The notes: generated from the letters alone by a model not told the origin. A DNA stretch of 64,000 bases from Bog-756 sp963704585 (GCA_963704585.1 OY969919.1:1-64000), one strand, 5' to 3'. Positions 34,323-43,641 are shown, counted from the first letter of the stretch. Program-made: numbers and translations.

Positions 34323-34463
34323 CGCCCCAGGTTACGAGAGTGCACGGCCGCGGCCGATCCACGTGTCGGCGCGGCAGCGGGCGTCACTGGGCGCAGCACC
34401 GGACACCGCTGTGGCAGGCACCGTCCACGCCGACGCACTCACCACCGGTCGCACGACCGAGGT

Positions 34464-34491
34464 GAGAGAACTCTCATGGCGACTTCATTGG
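34464..34491 (+). promoter_or_regulatory. Palindrome and heptamer pair upstream of redox operon
   Basis: GAGAGAACTCTC at 34464-34475 is a perfect palindrome. Overlapping it, TCATGGC (34474-34480) and TCATTGG (34485-34491) are separated by four bases, an 11-bp period like OmpR-family response-regulator sites. It lies 67 bp before the first gene of the operon that ends with such a regulator. Autoregulation is inferred. Confidence 0.3.
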
Positions 34492-34557
34492 CTGCTTAGG
34501 AAGGCCCGTCACACTGAGTCGAGGCCCGGAGTTCGCGGACGAAGGGGAGGGCGCAGC

Positions 34558-35082
34558 ATGGGACGGCAGACGAGCACGCTCCGACGGTGGATCGTGGCGA
34601 TGACCGCAGCGGGCGGTGTCGCCACCGGCGTGGTGACCGCGGCCGGGGCGGCATCCTCCGACTCGACGCCGCCGTCGGCGGCAGCGGTCGAGGCGCAACA
34701 GCTCCACCAGGAGGTCGTCGACCTCACGCACCAGGAGCAGGGCCTGCAGGCCTCGCTCCGTCAGCACCGGGCGCGCGCCGCGCAGCCGGTGGCGTCCGGC
34801 AAAGGGCAGGAGCCGGCCGGAGCCGCCGAGCCGCCCGCCGATCCGCAGCCCGTGCCGCCGACGACCGCGGCGACCACGACCACCGAGCCGGCCACATCCG
34901 AGTCCCCCTCCTCGACCGAGCCCACCGAGCCGGCGGAAACGACCGAGCCCGGTGACGGCAGCACGACGACCGTCCCCTCCTCGACGACCACGACCAGCAC
35001 CACGCTGCCGGCGCACCACGGCGACGCTGGCGGCGACGGCTCCGGAGCGGGCGCGGGCGGCGGGGGTGGGCATGGCGACTGA
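34558..35082 (+). CDS. Secreted Thr/Pro/Glu-rich protein with coiled coil
   Basis: The 174-residue product has an export signal (RRWIVAMTAAGGVATGVVTAAGAASS), a short heptad-like helix (EAQQLHQEVVDLTHQEQGLQASL, residues about 45-67), and a disordered tail rich in Thr, Pro, Ser and Glu ending in a Gly/His-rich patch. The ribosome site GAAGGGGAGG precedes the ATG. No enzymatic motif and no FMN-attachment motif of the S/T-G-A-T type was found. First gene of the redox operon; may be an envelope spacer or anchor (inference). Confidence 0.72.
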   Translation: MGRQTSTLRRWIVAMTAAGGVATGVVTAAGAASSDSTPPSAAAVEAQQLHQEVVDLTHQEQGLQASLRQHRARAAQPVASGKGQEPAGAAEPPADPQPVPPTTAATTTTEPATSESPSSTEPTEPAETTEPGDGSTTTVPSSTTTTSTTLPAHHGDAGGDGSGAGAGGGGGHGD

Positions 35083-35644
35083 GCGCGGGCCGGCAGGACG
35101 CGGACGGCGCCGGAGCCGGTCGGTCTCCTCGGCCGTCGTCGCAGCGGCGACCGTCGGGGTCACCGGGCTCTCACTGAGCTGGGCGATGCGGTCGTCGAGC
35201 GCGATCTCCGCCGCCACGCTGGCGTCGGCGCGGGCGGCCGCGACCCAGCACCAGATCACCAGCGACCAGACGGCGATCGCGCAGCTGCGTGCATCGATCG
35301 CGGCGACCAGGCAGCAGATCGCCACGCTCGGGCAGCCGGCCGGGGCGGCACCTTCGACATCCGCACCCTCGGGTGCAGCAGCGACCCAGGTGACGTCCTC
35401 GGCCGGCTCCTCGTCACCCGCATCGGGCTCGGCTCCGGTCGGTTCGGCCTCGGCAGGCGCGATCGCGCCCGCACCGGGCGCGCCGGCTCCCGCTTCCGTG
35501 GCGGCGGCACCGGTGGCCGCTGCACCGGCCGCCGCGGCTCCCGCCCCCGCACCCGCGCCGGTCGTGACCGCGCCGCCTGCGCCGCCCGCCACGACGCCGC
35601 CGCCGACCAAGGCGACGACGGGAGCGTCTCCTGCGAAGCCCTGA
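35072..35644 (+). CDS. Secreted/anchored Ala/Pro-rich protein with coiled coil
   Basis: A 190-residue protein whose start overlaps the previous stop by 11 bases. Residues 15-40 (SVSSAVVAAATVGVTGLSLSWAM) form a signal anchor, followed by an Ala/Gln helix (ATQHQITSDQTAIAQLRASIAATRQQIATL) and a long Ala/Pro/Ser-rich tail. Composition and layout parallel the preceding protein, and the two helices could pair. The tail includes TKATTGAS, loosely like flavinylation sites but lacking the flanking domain. Stops one base before apbE. Confidence 0.7.
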   Translation: MATERGPAGRGRRRSRSVSSAVVAAATVGVTGLSLSWAMRSSSAISAATLASARAAATQHQITSDQTAIAQLRASIAATRQQIATLGQPAGAAPSTSAPSGAAATQVTSSAGSSSPASGSAPVGSASAGAIAPAPGAPAPASVAAAPVAAAPAAAAPAPAPAPVVTAPPAPPATTPPPTKATTGASPAKP

Positions 35645-35645
35645 G

Positions 35646-36608
35646 GTGGAAGCGACCGTCGAACACGAGCAGGTGGTCCGCACCGTACGGGCGATGGCCA
35701 CCGACGTGACCGTCCACGCCCGGCAGCGGCGCGACGGTGATGCCGACGACGCGACCGCGCTCGAGTCCGCGCTCGCCGTCTTTCCGGAGGTCGAGGCTGC
35801 GTGCACGCGGTTCGAACCGTCGAGCGCGCTCATGCGGATGAACGCCCGTCCCGACGAGTGGCACCGGGTGCCGCCCGTCCTCTTCGAGGCGCTCCTCGCC
35901 GCGCATCGCGCCTACCTGCGGACCCGCGGCCGCTTCGATCCCCGCGTCCTCACCGACCTCCTCCGCCTCGGGTACGACCGCAGCCTCGCCTTCGAGGCCG
36001 GCGACGTGGTGACCGAGGGGACGACGTCGACGCGATCGCCGCTCCCGCGGTGGACCCCGCACTTCCGCGGCGGCGTCCGTCCGGAGGTCCATCCGGGCGG
36101 GGTCGCCGTCGACCTCGGTGGGATCGGCAAGGGGCTCGCGGTCCGCTGGGCCGCGGAGCGGCTCGCGACCCGCGTCGACGACTTCCTCGTCGACGCCGGC
36201 GGTGACTGCGCCTGCCGGGGCGGTGACGTGGGTGGCGACGGCTGGCGCATCGGTGTGGAGGACCCGCGCGGCGGGGAGCGCCCGCTCGCGGTGCTCGAAC
36301 TGCGCGACGCAGCGTGCGCGACGTCGTCGATCCGGCTCCGGCGGTGGCGGTCCGGCGCACGGGCAGCGCACCACCTCATCGACCCGCGGACCGGTGCCCC
36401 CGGGGGCGACGGGCTCCTCGCCGTGACCGTCGTGGCCGACGATCCCGCAGAAGCCGAGGTCGAGAGCAAGACCGCCTTCCTCGCGGGCGCAGCGGGCATC
36501 GCATCCGCGGTCGATCGCCGAGGCCTCGCCGCGCTCTGGGTCGCCGAGGACGGCGCCGTCGCCGAGAGCGCACCGCTCGACCGGCATGTGATCTGGCGGG
36601 CCACATGA
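35646..36608 (+). CDS. apbE: FAD:protein FMN transferase (ApbE)
   Basis: The 320-residue protein carries the ApbE signatures in order: CTRFEPSSALMRMN near residue 52, RFDPRV near 98, the glycine-rich AVDLGGIGKGLAVRWA near 158, VDAGGDCACRG near 183, HHLIDPRTGAP near 240, and AEVESKTAFLAGA near 270. It should hydrolyse FAD and attach FMN to a Thr/Ser of a partner protein. No Tat or lipoprotein signal is visible, so it may act in the cytoplasm or at the membrane face. The GTG start lies one base after the previous stop; its stop overlaps the next ATG. No canonical FMN-binding target is encoded nearby. Confidence 0.9.
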   Translation: MEATVEHEQVVRTVRAMATDVTVHARQRRDGDADDATALESALAVFPEVEAACTRFEPSSALMRMNARPDEWHRVPPVLFEALLAAHRAYLRTRGRFDPRVLTDLLRLGYDRSLAFEAGDVVTEGTTSTRSPLPRWTPHFRGGVRPEVHPGGVAVDLGGIGKGLAVRWAAERLATRVDDFLVDAGGDCACRGGDVGGDGWRIGVEDPRGGERPLAVLELRDAACATSSIRLRRWRSGARAAHHLIDPRTGAPGGDGLLAVTVVADDPAEAEVESKTAFLAGAAGIASAVDRRGLAALWVAEDGAVAESAPLDRHVIWRAT

Positions 36609-37429
36609 CGATCGGGAGCCCCCCCGACGCCACGTCGCGGCCGTTCACTCGCGGCGAGGGCTCCGCCGAGCCGCTGCCGGCGCACCGCCCACCGCTCCCG
36701 GTGCCCGAGGCACCGTTCGTCCCGCCGGAGCGGGCGGGTGGGCTCGACGTGACGGCCCGCGTTGTGCCCGAACGGGTGAGCGGCGGCGCGCGGGGGATAC
36801 TGCTCCTCCTCTCGGTCCTCGCGGGCTCGATCCTCGCGGGCAACTTCGCCGCTGGTTCACTGCCCTCGCTGGCGCACGACCGGATGCTTCCGTGGATCCT
36901 CGGCCGGAGCCTCGGCGTCGCGTCGTACCTCTCGCTCACCGCGCTCGTCACCCTCGGACTCTGGCTGCGCCACCCGTGGCGCCGGTCGGTCTGGTCTCCG
37001 CGCCCCGAATCCCTGCTCCGGGCGCACGTGACCCTCGCAGCAGCGACGGTCACCCTGCTCGCCGGCCACCTGAGCGCCCTCGCGCTCGACACGTACGCGG
37101 GGGTCGGTTGGAGCGGGGTCTTCGTCCCGTGGCACGCGACCTACCGTCCGACGCCGGTCGCGCTCGGGACGCTCGCCTGTTACGGGATGGTGCTCGTCGC
37201 CGGGACCGCGGCGCTGGCGGGCTCGCTCGGCCGCCGGATCTGGTTCCCGATCCACTCAGTCTCCGCTGTGGTCTTCGCGCTCTCGCTCGTCCACGGGCTC
37301 TTCGCCGGCAGCGACAGCCACTCCCTGCGATGGATGTACGTGCTCACCGGCGCGGTCGTCCTCGTCGTGCAGGCGACACGTCTGCTCGTCGTGCACGCGT
37401 CGGACCGCCCGGCCCTGGAGCTCGAGTGA
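36605..37429 (+). CDS. Ferric-reductase-like haem membrane protein
   Basis: The 274-residue protein has a Pro-rich N-terminal 55 residues, then about six membrane helices. Two helices carry paired histidines: HVTLAAATVTLLAGH (H-x13-H) near residue 140 and HSVSAVVFALSLVH (H-x12-H) near 218, the spacing for two stacked b haems as in ferric reductase/NOX-type domains. No flavin or NADH domain is fused, so electrons must come from a partner, plausibly the NuoF-like protein encoded next. Overlaps (ATGA and GTGA) link it to both neighbours. Confidence 0.85.
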   Translation: MTIGSPPDATSRPFTRGEGSAEPLPAHRPPLPVPEAPFVPPERAGGLDVTARVVPERVSGGARGILLLLSVLAGSILAGNFAAGSLPSLAHDRMLPWILGRSLGVASYLSLTALVTLGLWLRHPWRRSVWSPRPESLLRAHVTLAAATVTLLAGHLSALALDTYAGVGWSGVFVPWHATYRPTPVALGTLACYGMVLVAGTAALAGSLGRRIWFPIHSVSAVVFALSLVHGLFAGSDSHSLRWMYVLTGAVVLVVQATRLLVVHASDRPALELE

Positions 37430-38770
37430 GCGCAGCCACACCCCTCGACGAGCTCGCCTTCGGGGTCACCCTCGGCTCCGAAGTGGCCTCGTTCGGCGAC
37501 TACGGCGCGCGCCTCCTCGCGGGCCCTGCGGCTACCGATGGCCCCGAGCCGCTCGACGCGCACGTCGGCCGTCTCGGTGCGCTTCCCCTCTGGCAGGGGG
37601 ACGGCGCGCTGCGGGCGATGCTGCGAGAGAGCGGTCTGCAGGGCCGTGGCGGCGGCGGGTTCCCGATGGCGCGGAAGGTCGAGACGGCGTGGCTCGCACC
37701 CGGCGAACCGCTGGTGGTGGTCAACGCGAGCGAGAGCGAGCCCGCAAGCCGCAAGGACCGCGTCCTGTGCACCTACCGACCGCACCTGGTCCTCGACGGC
37801 GCCGCCGCGGCCGCTGCGATGGTGGGCTCGTCGGAGGTCGTCGTCCATCTCCACCGATCGTCGGCCGGTGTGCGCATCGCGGTCGGCCGGGCGATGGCGG
37901 AGCGGCGCGACACCGGAGAGGCGGTCGAGTGGCGGATGTCGCTCGGCCCCGACCGCTACGTCGCCGGTGAGTCCACCGCGATCGCGTCGCTGCTCGACGG
38001 CGGTGAGGCGAGGCCGGCCTTCTCGGCGACCAAGCTCGCCGAGCGCGGTCCCTCTGGCCGCCCAACCCTCCTCAACAACGCGGAGACGATGGCCCACCTC
38101 GGCCTGCTCGTCCGCTGGGGGGCGATCCCCTGGGCGGCCGGCGGCCCGCCGTCGACCCCCGGATCCCAGCTGCTCACGCTCACCGGCGCGGTTCCCCGCC
38201 CGGGCGACGTCGTCGAGGTCATCGGCCGCGCGACCGTCGGTGAGGTCCTCGCCCGCTCGGGCGAAGCCGCGCCGCCGGCCGCGGTGCTCGTGGGCGGCTA
38301 CGCGGGAACGTGGATCGCCGGCGACGTCGCGTGGCAGACCCCGTTCGAGCGCAACGCGCTCGAGTGCGTCGGCGCGGTGCCCGGCTGCGGCCTCGTCGGC
38401 GTGCTGCCCCACGGCGCCTGCGGCCTAGTCGAGACGGCACGCCTCGTCGGGTACCTCGCAGACGAGAACGCGGGGCAGTGCGGGCCGTGCGTGACCGGGT
38501 TGCCGGCGGTCGCCGAGCTCCTCGGCGACCTGGCCCGCGGCTCCCTCCGCCGGTCGGGCCTGCGCCGGCTCGTCGCCCTCTGCGGCACGGTCAGCCGCGG
38601 CGGGGCCTGCGGGCATCCGGACGCGGTCGTCCACCTCGTCCGTTCGGCGCTCGAGGTCTTCGAGGACGACGTCGTCCGCCACCTCGCCGGACGGGCGTGC
38701 CAGCGCGTCGCTCCACCCGCCGGTCTTCGCCGTGCCGGACGAGGGGCCTGGACCGCGGGAGTGGACGTGA
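37426..38770 (+). CDS. NuoF-like NAD(P)H:FMN / [4Fe-4S] oxidoreductase subunit
   Basis: About 447 residues homologous to complex I NuoF. GRGGGGFPMARKVE near residue 67 binds FMN, NASESEPASRKDR near 96 and YVAGESTAIASLLDG near 172 complete the NADH/FMN site, an SLBB domain follows, and the C-terminus has GQCGPCVTG with a further Cys 39 residues later, matching NuoF C-x2-C-x39-C. The first cluster Cys of NuoF is Ala here (ENAGQC). A one-base slip near 38700 is likely: the shifted frame ends PPVFAVPDEGPGPREW at a stop overlapping the ferredoxin start (GTGA). The unshifted frame reads into the ferredoxin and ends at 38970. Confidence 0.82.
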
Positions 38771-38980
38771 GCGTCGTCGTGCGGATCGACCCGACCCGCT
38801 GCCGGGGGCACGCGATCTGCCGCGCTCTTCTTCTCCGAGGGCATCGAGCTCGACGAATGGGGGTACGGCCGGATCGTCGACGCCACGCCTGCCCAGCGCC
38901 GAAGCATCAAGCGGGCGCTCCGGGCCGCAGCGGCCTGCCCGAACGACGCGATCGTGGTCCTCGAACGTGACCGGGCCTAG
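38767..38980 (+). pseudogene. 3Fe-4S-type ferredoxin, frameshifted
   Basis: The GTG at 38767 starts VVRIDPTRCRGHAIC, with Cys-x5-Cys. After an extra C near 38820 the other frame continues ALFFSEGIELDEWGYG and ends with AACPNDAIVVLERD, giving the third Cys. This is the three-Cys pattern of small actinobacterial [3Fe-4S] ferredoxins (about 70 residues) that usually serve monooxygenases. Here it follows a NuoF-like gene and could carry its electrons. Removing one base restores the full protein, so sequence error is suspected. Confidence 0.78.
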
Positions 38981-39053
38981 GGCGGGGGGTCCCCCGAGGC
39001 GCCGGCCACGGTCCCCCCGCGGAATCGGTCACAATTGGCGTCATGTGCCGGGG

Positions 39054-39611
39054 ATGGGTGGCCGAGGAGGCCCGGGTCGATCGCGCAAGGCGGGACCCGA
39101 GGTGAAGGGTCCGTGGTGGGCGCTGCCCGGCATCGCTGCGATCGTGGGCACCCTCACCATCGTGACCGCCGCGCAGGGATCGCTCACCTCCTCACGCGTG
39201 CCCCTGCCGCGTGAGGTCCAGGTGGTCGCGGCCGGCGCGACGCACCAGCCGACCACCTCGACCACGACGGCCGGCCGTGGGCCGGGAACGCAGGTGGTCC
39301 CACCGTCGCGTCCGGTCGTGACGGAGCAGGGCGACGCCGGCGGCGCTACCGGGGGGAACGCGACAGGCGGGGGAGAGGGCAGCGGTGCCGCGGCGACCGG
39401 CACGACCACCGGCGCGACCGCACCGGATCAGACCGATCCCCTGTCCGGCACGGGCACTTCCTCGACCGGCGGCACGAGCAGCGCTCCGCCGACCGAGGAC
39501 CCGTCGGTCACGCCGACCACGGTCGGCGCCGCACCGCCGGCGTCGACGACGACCACGGCGGTCTCGACGACCACGACGACCCGTCCTCGCGGCGAGCGGG
39601 GTGATCATTGA
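39054..39611 (+). CDS. Membrane-anchored Thr/Ser/Gly-rich protein
   Basis: The 185-residue product has one membrane segment (WWALPGIAAIVGTLTIVTAAQ, about residues 21-41) and an outside part rich in Thr, Gly and Pro, with no cysteines or recognisable domain. A GTG at 39045 is an alternative start. It ends overlapping the TTG start of the sensor kinase gene. It resembles the two Pro/Thr-rich proteins at the head of the operon in layout, not in detailed sequence. May be an accessory to the sensor (inference). Confidence 0.62.
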   Translation: MGGRGGPGRSRKAGPEVKGPWWALPGIAAIVGTLTIVTAAQGSLTSSRVPLPREVQVVAAGATHQPTTSTTTAGRGPGTQVVPPSRPVVTEQGDAGGATGGNATGGGEGSGAAATGTTTGATAPDQTDPLSGTGTSSTGGTSSAPPTEDPSVTPTTVGAAPPASTTTTAVSTTTTTRPRGERGDH

Positions 39612-41053
39612 GCCGACGTCGACCGCGGCGACGTGGCGCGCGGCGGATCGGGACTGCGACGCGCCTCGCGGCCTTCCTCGGGCTCCTGTTGGCCGCGATC
39701 CTGACCATCACCGCGCTCGAGACGGAGCGGGCGTTCACCAATCAGTCGCTCGCGTCGACGACCAAGAGCATGGTGGCGGAGGTCGACAGCTACGACCATG
39801 CGATCGCCGGAGCGGCCGCCTCGGGGCTCACGCCCGCCACGATCGCCTACCTGCGCGGCCGGGTGCTCCCTCAGGGCGAGACGATCATGGTGGGCCTGAC
39901 CGACGAGCCGCGGCTCGGGAGTGCGGGATCGGCCCTGCTGCTGCGCACTTCGGCCATCCGGGTGCTCCTCGCCCATCCGCCGAACGCCACGGTCTCGAAT
40001 CGGGGCACCCTCGCCGGGACGGACACCGTCTACCTCGTGTCGCCGATCCGGGAGGGAGCGACGACCCTCGGCACCATGATCGTCGCCTCCGACCTGTCAC
40101 AGCTCGCCTCCGACCGCAACCGTGTGCTCACACTCGTGATCGGCGAGGCCCTGGTCGCGCTCGTGGCCGCCGTCGCGGGGTCGTACCTGCTCCTCCGGCG
40201 CCTCCTGCGCAACATCGGAAGGATCACGACGACCGCGGCCTCGATCGAGAGCGGTGACCTCGATCGGCGCCTCGGCGACCAGGGGACCGACGACGAGGTC
40301 GGTCAGCTCGCCGCCACGTTCGACTCGATGCTCGACCGGCTCCAGGCCGCGATGACGATCCAACGGCGGCTGCTCTCGGACGTCTCGCACCAACTCCGCA
40401 CGCCGCTCACCGTCGCACGGGGCCACCTCGAGGTGCTCGCCCGCCGAGCGCGACGCCGACATGATCGAGGTGCGCGAAACGGTGGCGGTCGTCGTCGACG
40501 AGCTCGATCACATGCGCGCGCTCGTCGAGCGCCTGCTCATGCTCGGGCGCGCACTCGAGCCCGACTTCCTCGAGATCGAGCACCTCGATCTGCGCACCTT
40601 CCTCTCGGAGCTGCTCGACTCGGCCCGGGTGCTCGCGGACCGCCAGTGGTCGCTCGAGCCGGTGCCCGATCTCGTGCTCGACGTCGACGTTGCCAAGCTC
40701 CGGGGCGCCATGCTCAACCTCATCGACAACGCGGTACGCGCGACGACGGCGGCCGACCGGATCGAGCTCTCCGCGATCCGCGCGCCCGACGGCTCGGTGA
40801 CACTTGCCGTCGACGACAGCGGGCCTGGCATCCCCGTCGAGCAGCTCGACCGCGTGCTCGCGCGCTTCCGCGGCTGGGTAGCGCCGACCGCGACGGCAGC
40901 GGCCTCGGTCTCGCGATCGTCGCCGCAGTCGCCGACGCACACGGCGGCGCGTTCGAGCTCGCGGCTTCGGGGCTCGGCGGCTGCCGTGCCGCGATCGTCC
41001 TCCCCGCCTCGCTGGCCACCGTCGGCGAGGCACGCGTGCCGGTGGTGCTCTGA
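39608..41053 (+). pseudogene. Sensor histidine kinase with two compensating frameshifts
   Basis: The assembled ~480-residue protein has a first membrane helix (ATRLAAFLGLLLAAILTITAL), an outside domain of ~130 residues, a second helix near 180 (LVIGEALVALVAAVAGSYLLL), HAMP, the phospho-acceptor SDVSHQLRTPLTVARGH near 263, N-box MLNLIDNAVRAT, DSGPGIP and DGSGLGLAIV. The frame slips by one base near 40450 and returns near 40880; the middle part (MIEVRETVAVVVDELDHM onward) reads in the other frame. All boxes are intact, so it is probably functional in the organism. Start is TTG, overlapping the preceding gene. Confidence 0.8.
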
Positions 41054-41765
41054 GTGCAGATCCTCGTCGTGGAGGACGACCGGGGGATCTCCTCCTTCCT
41101 CGACAAGGGACTGCGGGCCGAGGGTTACACACCGATCGTCGCGCGCACCGCCACGGAGGCCCTGTCGGTGCTCGACGGCCCCGAGCAGGCGACGGGGCTG
41201 GTCCTGCTCGACCTCGGTCTCCCCTCCGGCGACGGCGTGGAGCTCCTCGAGCGGCTGCGGCGCGAGGGCCACACCATGCCGGTCATCATCCTCACCGCGC
41301 GCGCCGAAGTGGCCGACAAGGTCAAAGGGCTCAACGCCGGGGCCAACGACTACGTGACGAAGCCGTTCTCCTTCGAGGAGCTGCTCGCGCGGATCCGGGC
41401 GACGATGCGCACCGCCGAGCAACCGACCGCTTCGGAGATCGTCGTGCTCGACCTCCGCCTCGACCTCCTCTCGAAGGTCGCGTGGCGTGCCGGGCAGCGG
41501 ATCGACCTCGCGCCCAGGGAGTGGGCGCTCCTCGAGCTCTTCATGCGCAACCCGAACCAGATGCTCTCGCGTGCCCAGATCCTGAGCCGGGTGTGGGACT
41601 ACTCCTTCGACACGGGGAGCAATGTCGTCGACGTCTACGTCGGCTATCTGCGGCGGAAGCTCAACAAGCCGGGGCTCCAGCCGCTCCTCGTCACCGTGCC
41701 GCGGCGCGGGCTACCGGTTCCTCGACGTCTCGCTCGCGCCGGCGGAGGTCGCCGAGCCGGGCTGA
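41054..41765 (+). CDS. OmpR-family response regulator
   Basis: The receiver domain (residues 1-115) has VVEDD, phospho-acceptor in LVLLDLGLPSGDG near residue 52, and TKPFS with the conserved Lys near 101. The DNA-binding winged helix (about 130-230) contains LAPREWALLELFMRNP and SRVWDYSFDTGSNVVDVYVGYLRRKL. An extra C near 41700 disrupts the final hairpin: with one base removed it reads TVRGAGYRFLDVS and stops at 41765; as given the frame runs to 41935. Starts directly after the kinase stop and should be its partner. Confidence 0.87.
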
Positions 41766-41797
41766 CCCCCTCCGGCACGTCCGTCACGCTGTCCCTG

Positions 41798-41829
41798 GGC
41801 CCATCGACGGTCACGAGCGTCGGTGGGCC
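41798..41829. terminator. Convergent-gene hairpin terminator
   Basis: GGCCCATCGACG (41798-41809) pairs with CGTCGGTGGGCC (41818-41829) with one G-T position, leaving an eight-base loop. It lies between the end of the response regulator gene and the end of the minus-strand protease gene. Confidence 0.65.
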
Positions 41830-41859
41830 GCCGCGCCGGACGGCCGGAGGACCCATGGG

Positions 41860-43641
41860 TCAAGCCGGGGGGCCGCCTTGCAGCGTGACGGTGGCGGTCT
41901 GGGACTGGCCGGAGAGGTCCGTCCAGGTGAGCTGAACGTGGTCGCCGGGGTGGTGCGGCTCGAGGGCCGAGCTCAGGTCGGTGGCGGCTGAGATCGTCTT
42001 GCCGTCGAACGCTGTGATCACGTCGCCCTGGACGATGCCGGCCTGGTCGGCGGCAGACCCCGAGAGGACGGAGTCGACGACGGCCCCGCTGGTGGCCTGC
42101 GACCCTGTGCCGGAGGGCCCGTTGCCGAACCCACCGCCGAATCCGTTGCCGGAGCCGCCGATACCGGAGCTGCCGTTACCGGAGCTGCCGTTACCGGAGC
42201 TGCCGTTACCGGAGCCGCCATTACCGGAGCTGCCGTTACCGGAGCTGCCGTTACCGGAGCCGCTCGCGGCCTGAACCTCCACGCCGAGGAATGCGGTGGT
42301 ACCGATGTGGATGGTCGAGGACGCGTGACCCGCTTCGATCTGGCGGGCGACGGAGAGCGCGGTCCCGATCGGGATGGCGTAGGCCTGGCTGCCGGACGCC
42401 TGGTAGAAGGAGGTCTGCGACGCCGCGGTGTCCATGCCGATCACCTGGCCCGACGTGTTGACCAGCGAGCCGCCGGAGTCGCCGGGCTGGATGGGTGCGT
42501 TGATCTCGATGAGCCCGGAGAGGCTCTCGGCGTTCGCACCGTTGGAGTCGCTCGCGGTGATCGACTGGTTGAGCGCGGTGACCGAGCCGCCGGCCGTGCT
42601 CGGCGTCCCGCCCGCACCGCCCGCGTTGCCGATGCCGACGACGGCCTGCCCGACAACGGCCGCACTCGTGTCGGTCGAGACGGTCTGGAGGCCGCTCGCG
42701 CCTTCGAGCTGGATGACGGCGATGTCACCGGTGCGGTCGTAGCCCACGACCTTTGCCGTGTACGTCTTCCCGTTCCCGACATCGGTCGCGCTGATGCTCG
42801 TCGCACCGTCGATCACGTGGTTGTTGGTGAGCACCTCACCGGTCGAGGTGAGGACCATGCCCGTCCCGGCTGCCTGCTCGTTCTGGTAGGTCAGGTTGGT
42901 GTTGATGTCGACGAGGCCGGGGTCGACCTTGGAGGCGATGGCCGAGATGTCCGACGGCGCACCGGCGCCGGTCGACGAGTTTCCCGTGGAGCTGCCGCCG
43001 AAGGGCGACCCGCTGCCACCGGCTCCCGAACCGCCGGGCGCGGTCGCACCCGGGTTGGACGCCGAGATTGATGCCGACTCCGCGGTCCACACCTCGTGCC
43101 CGATCCCCGCACCTGCGAGGATCGCGACCGCGAAGATCCCGACGAGCCCGAGGGCGAGGTTGCGGCGCTTCGTCGGCGCCGGGTTCGGCGCCTGCGGCTG
43201 GTAGTAGCCGGGCGGCGGCCAGCCACCGGCGGGTCCTTGCGGGCCGCCGCCCCACCCGCCGTAGCCCCCGTAGGGCGAGCCGGCGTCGGTCGGTGTCGCA
43301 CTCCAGTGCGGCGCGGGCGTCTGTTGCCACGCGCCGTATGGCGGCGGGGGAGCGGCGGGGGTTGGAGGGTACTGCCCGGTCGGGGGGTACTGCCCGGTCG
43401 GGGGGTACTGCCCGGTCGGGTACGGCTCGCCGGCCGGGGTCGACCCGGCGGCGAACGGCGGCACCTGCGGCACGGGCGCGGGCGGCGCCTGAGGCACGGG
43501 CGCGGTGGGCACCGTGGGCGCGGGACCGGGCAGCGCGATCGGCTGGGCGGCATCGCCATCGCCGGCCGCCTGGTCCGAGCCGCTCGGCACCGAGGTGTCC
43601 GCATCGTGCGCGGGGGTGTGGGGTGGCCACTGCTCGCTCAT
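41860..43641 (-). CDS. HtrA-like membrane-anchored serine protease with PDZ
   Basis: The 593-residue protein has a Pro/Gln/Tyr-rich cytoplasmic part with three TGQYPP repeats, one membrane helix (LALGLVGIFAVAILAGAGIG, near residue 165), and a trypsin-like domain with His in LTNNHVI, Asp in RTGDIAVIQL and Ser in QPGDSGGSL. A Gly/Asn/Ser linker of GNGSS repeats separates it from a PDZ domain (VVDSVLSGSAADQAGIVQGDVI). Such proteases degrade or sense misfolded envelope proteins. The ATG at 43641 has GGAG six bases upstream; starts at 43686 or 43695 would add 15-18 residues. Confidence 0.9.
   Translation of the reverse strand: MSEQWPPHTPAHDADTSVPSGSDQAAGDGDAAQPIALPGPAPTVPTAPVPQAPPAPVPQVPPFAAGSTPAGEPYPTGQYPPTGQYPPTGQYPPTPAAPPPPYGAWQQTPAPHWSATPTDAGSPYGGYGGWGGGPQGPAGGWPPPGYYQPQAPNPAPTKRRNLALGLVGIFAVAILAGAGIGHEVWTAESASISASNPGATAPGGSGAGGSGSPFGGSSTGNSSTGAGAPSDISAIASKVDPGLVDINTNLTYQNEQAAGTGMVLTSTGEVLTNNHVIDGATSISATDVGNGKTYTAKVVGYDRTGDIAVIQLEGASGLQTVSTDTSAAVVGQAVVGIGNAGGAGGTPSTAGGSVTALNQSITASDSNGANAESLSGLIEINAPIQPGDSGGSLVNTSGQVIGMDTAASQTSFYQASGSQAYAIPIGTALSVARQIEAGHASSTIHIGTTAFLGVEVQAASGSGNGSSGNGSSGNGGSGNGSSGNGSSGNGSSGIGGSGNGFGGGFGNGPSGTGSQATSGAVVDSVLSGSAADQAGIVQGDVITAFDGKTISAATDLSSALEPHHPGDHVQLTWTDLSGQSQTATVTLQGGPPA
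42149..42253. repeat. Seven 15-bp tandem units coding a GNGSS linker
   Basis: Seven consecutive 15-bp units (CCGGAGCTGCCGTTA and variants) run in frame in the protease gene and encode Gly-Asn-Gly-Ser-Ser-type repeats between the protease and PDZ domains. Unit number probably varies between strains, altering linker length. Confidence 0.8.

Noticed and set aside
37426..38970. Genuine NuoF-ferredoxin fusion protein
   Set aside because: The frame is continuous, but the shifted frame gives a family-like C-terminus ending in a GTGA overlap with the ferredoxin start, and the ferredoxin itself needs a second slip. Two small errors explain the data better than a fusion that then breaks.
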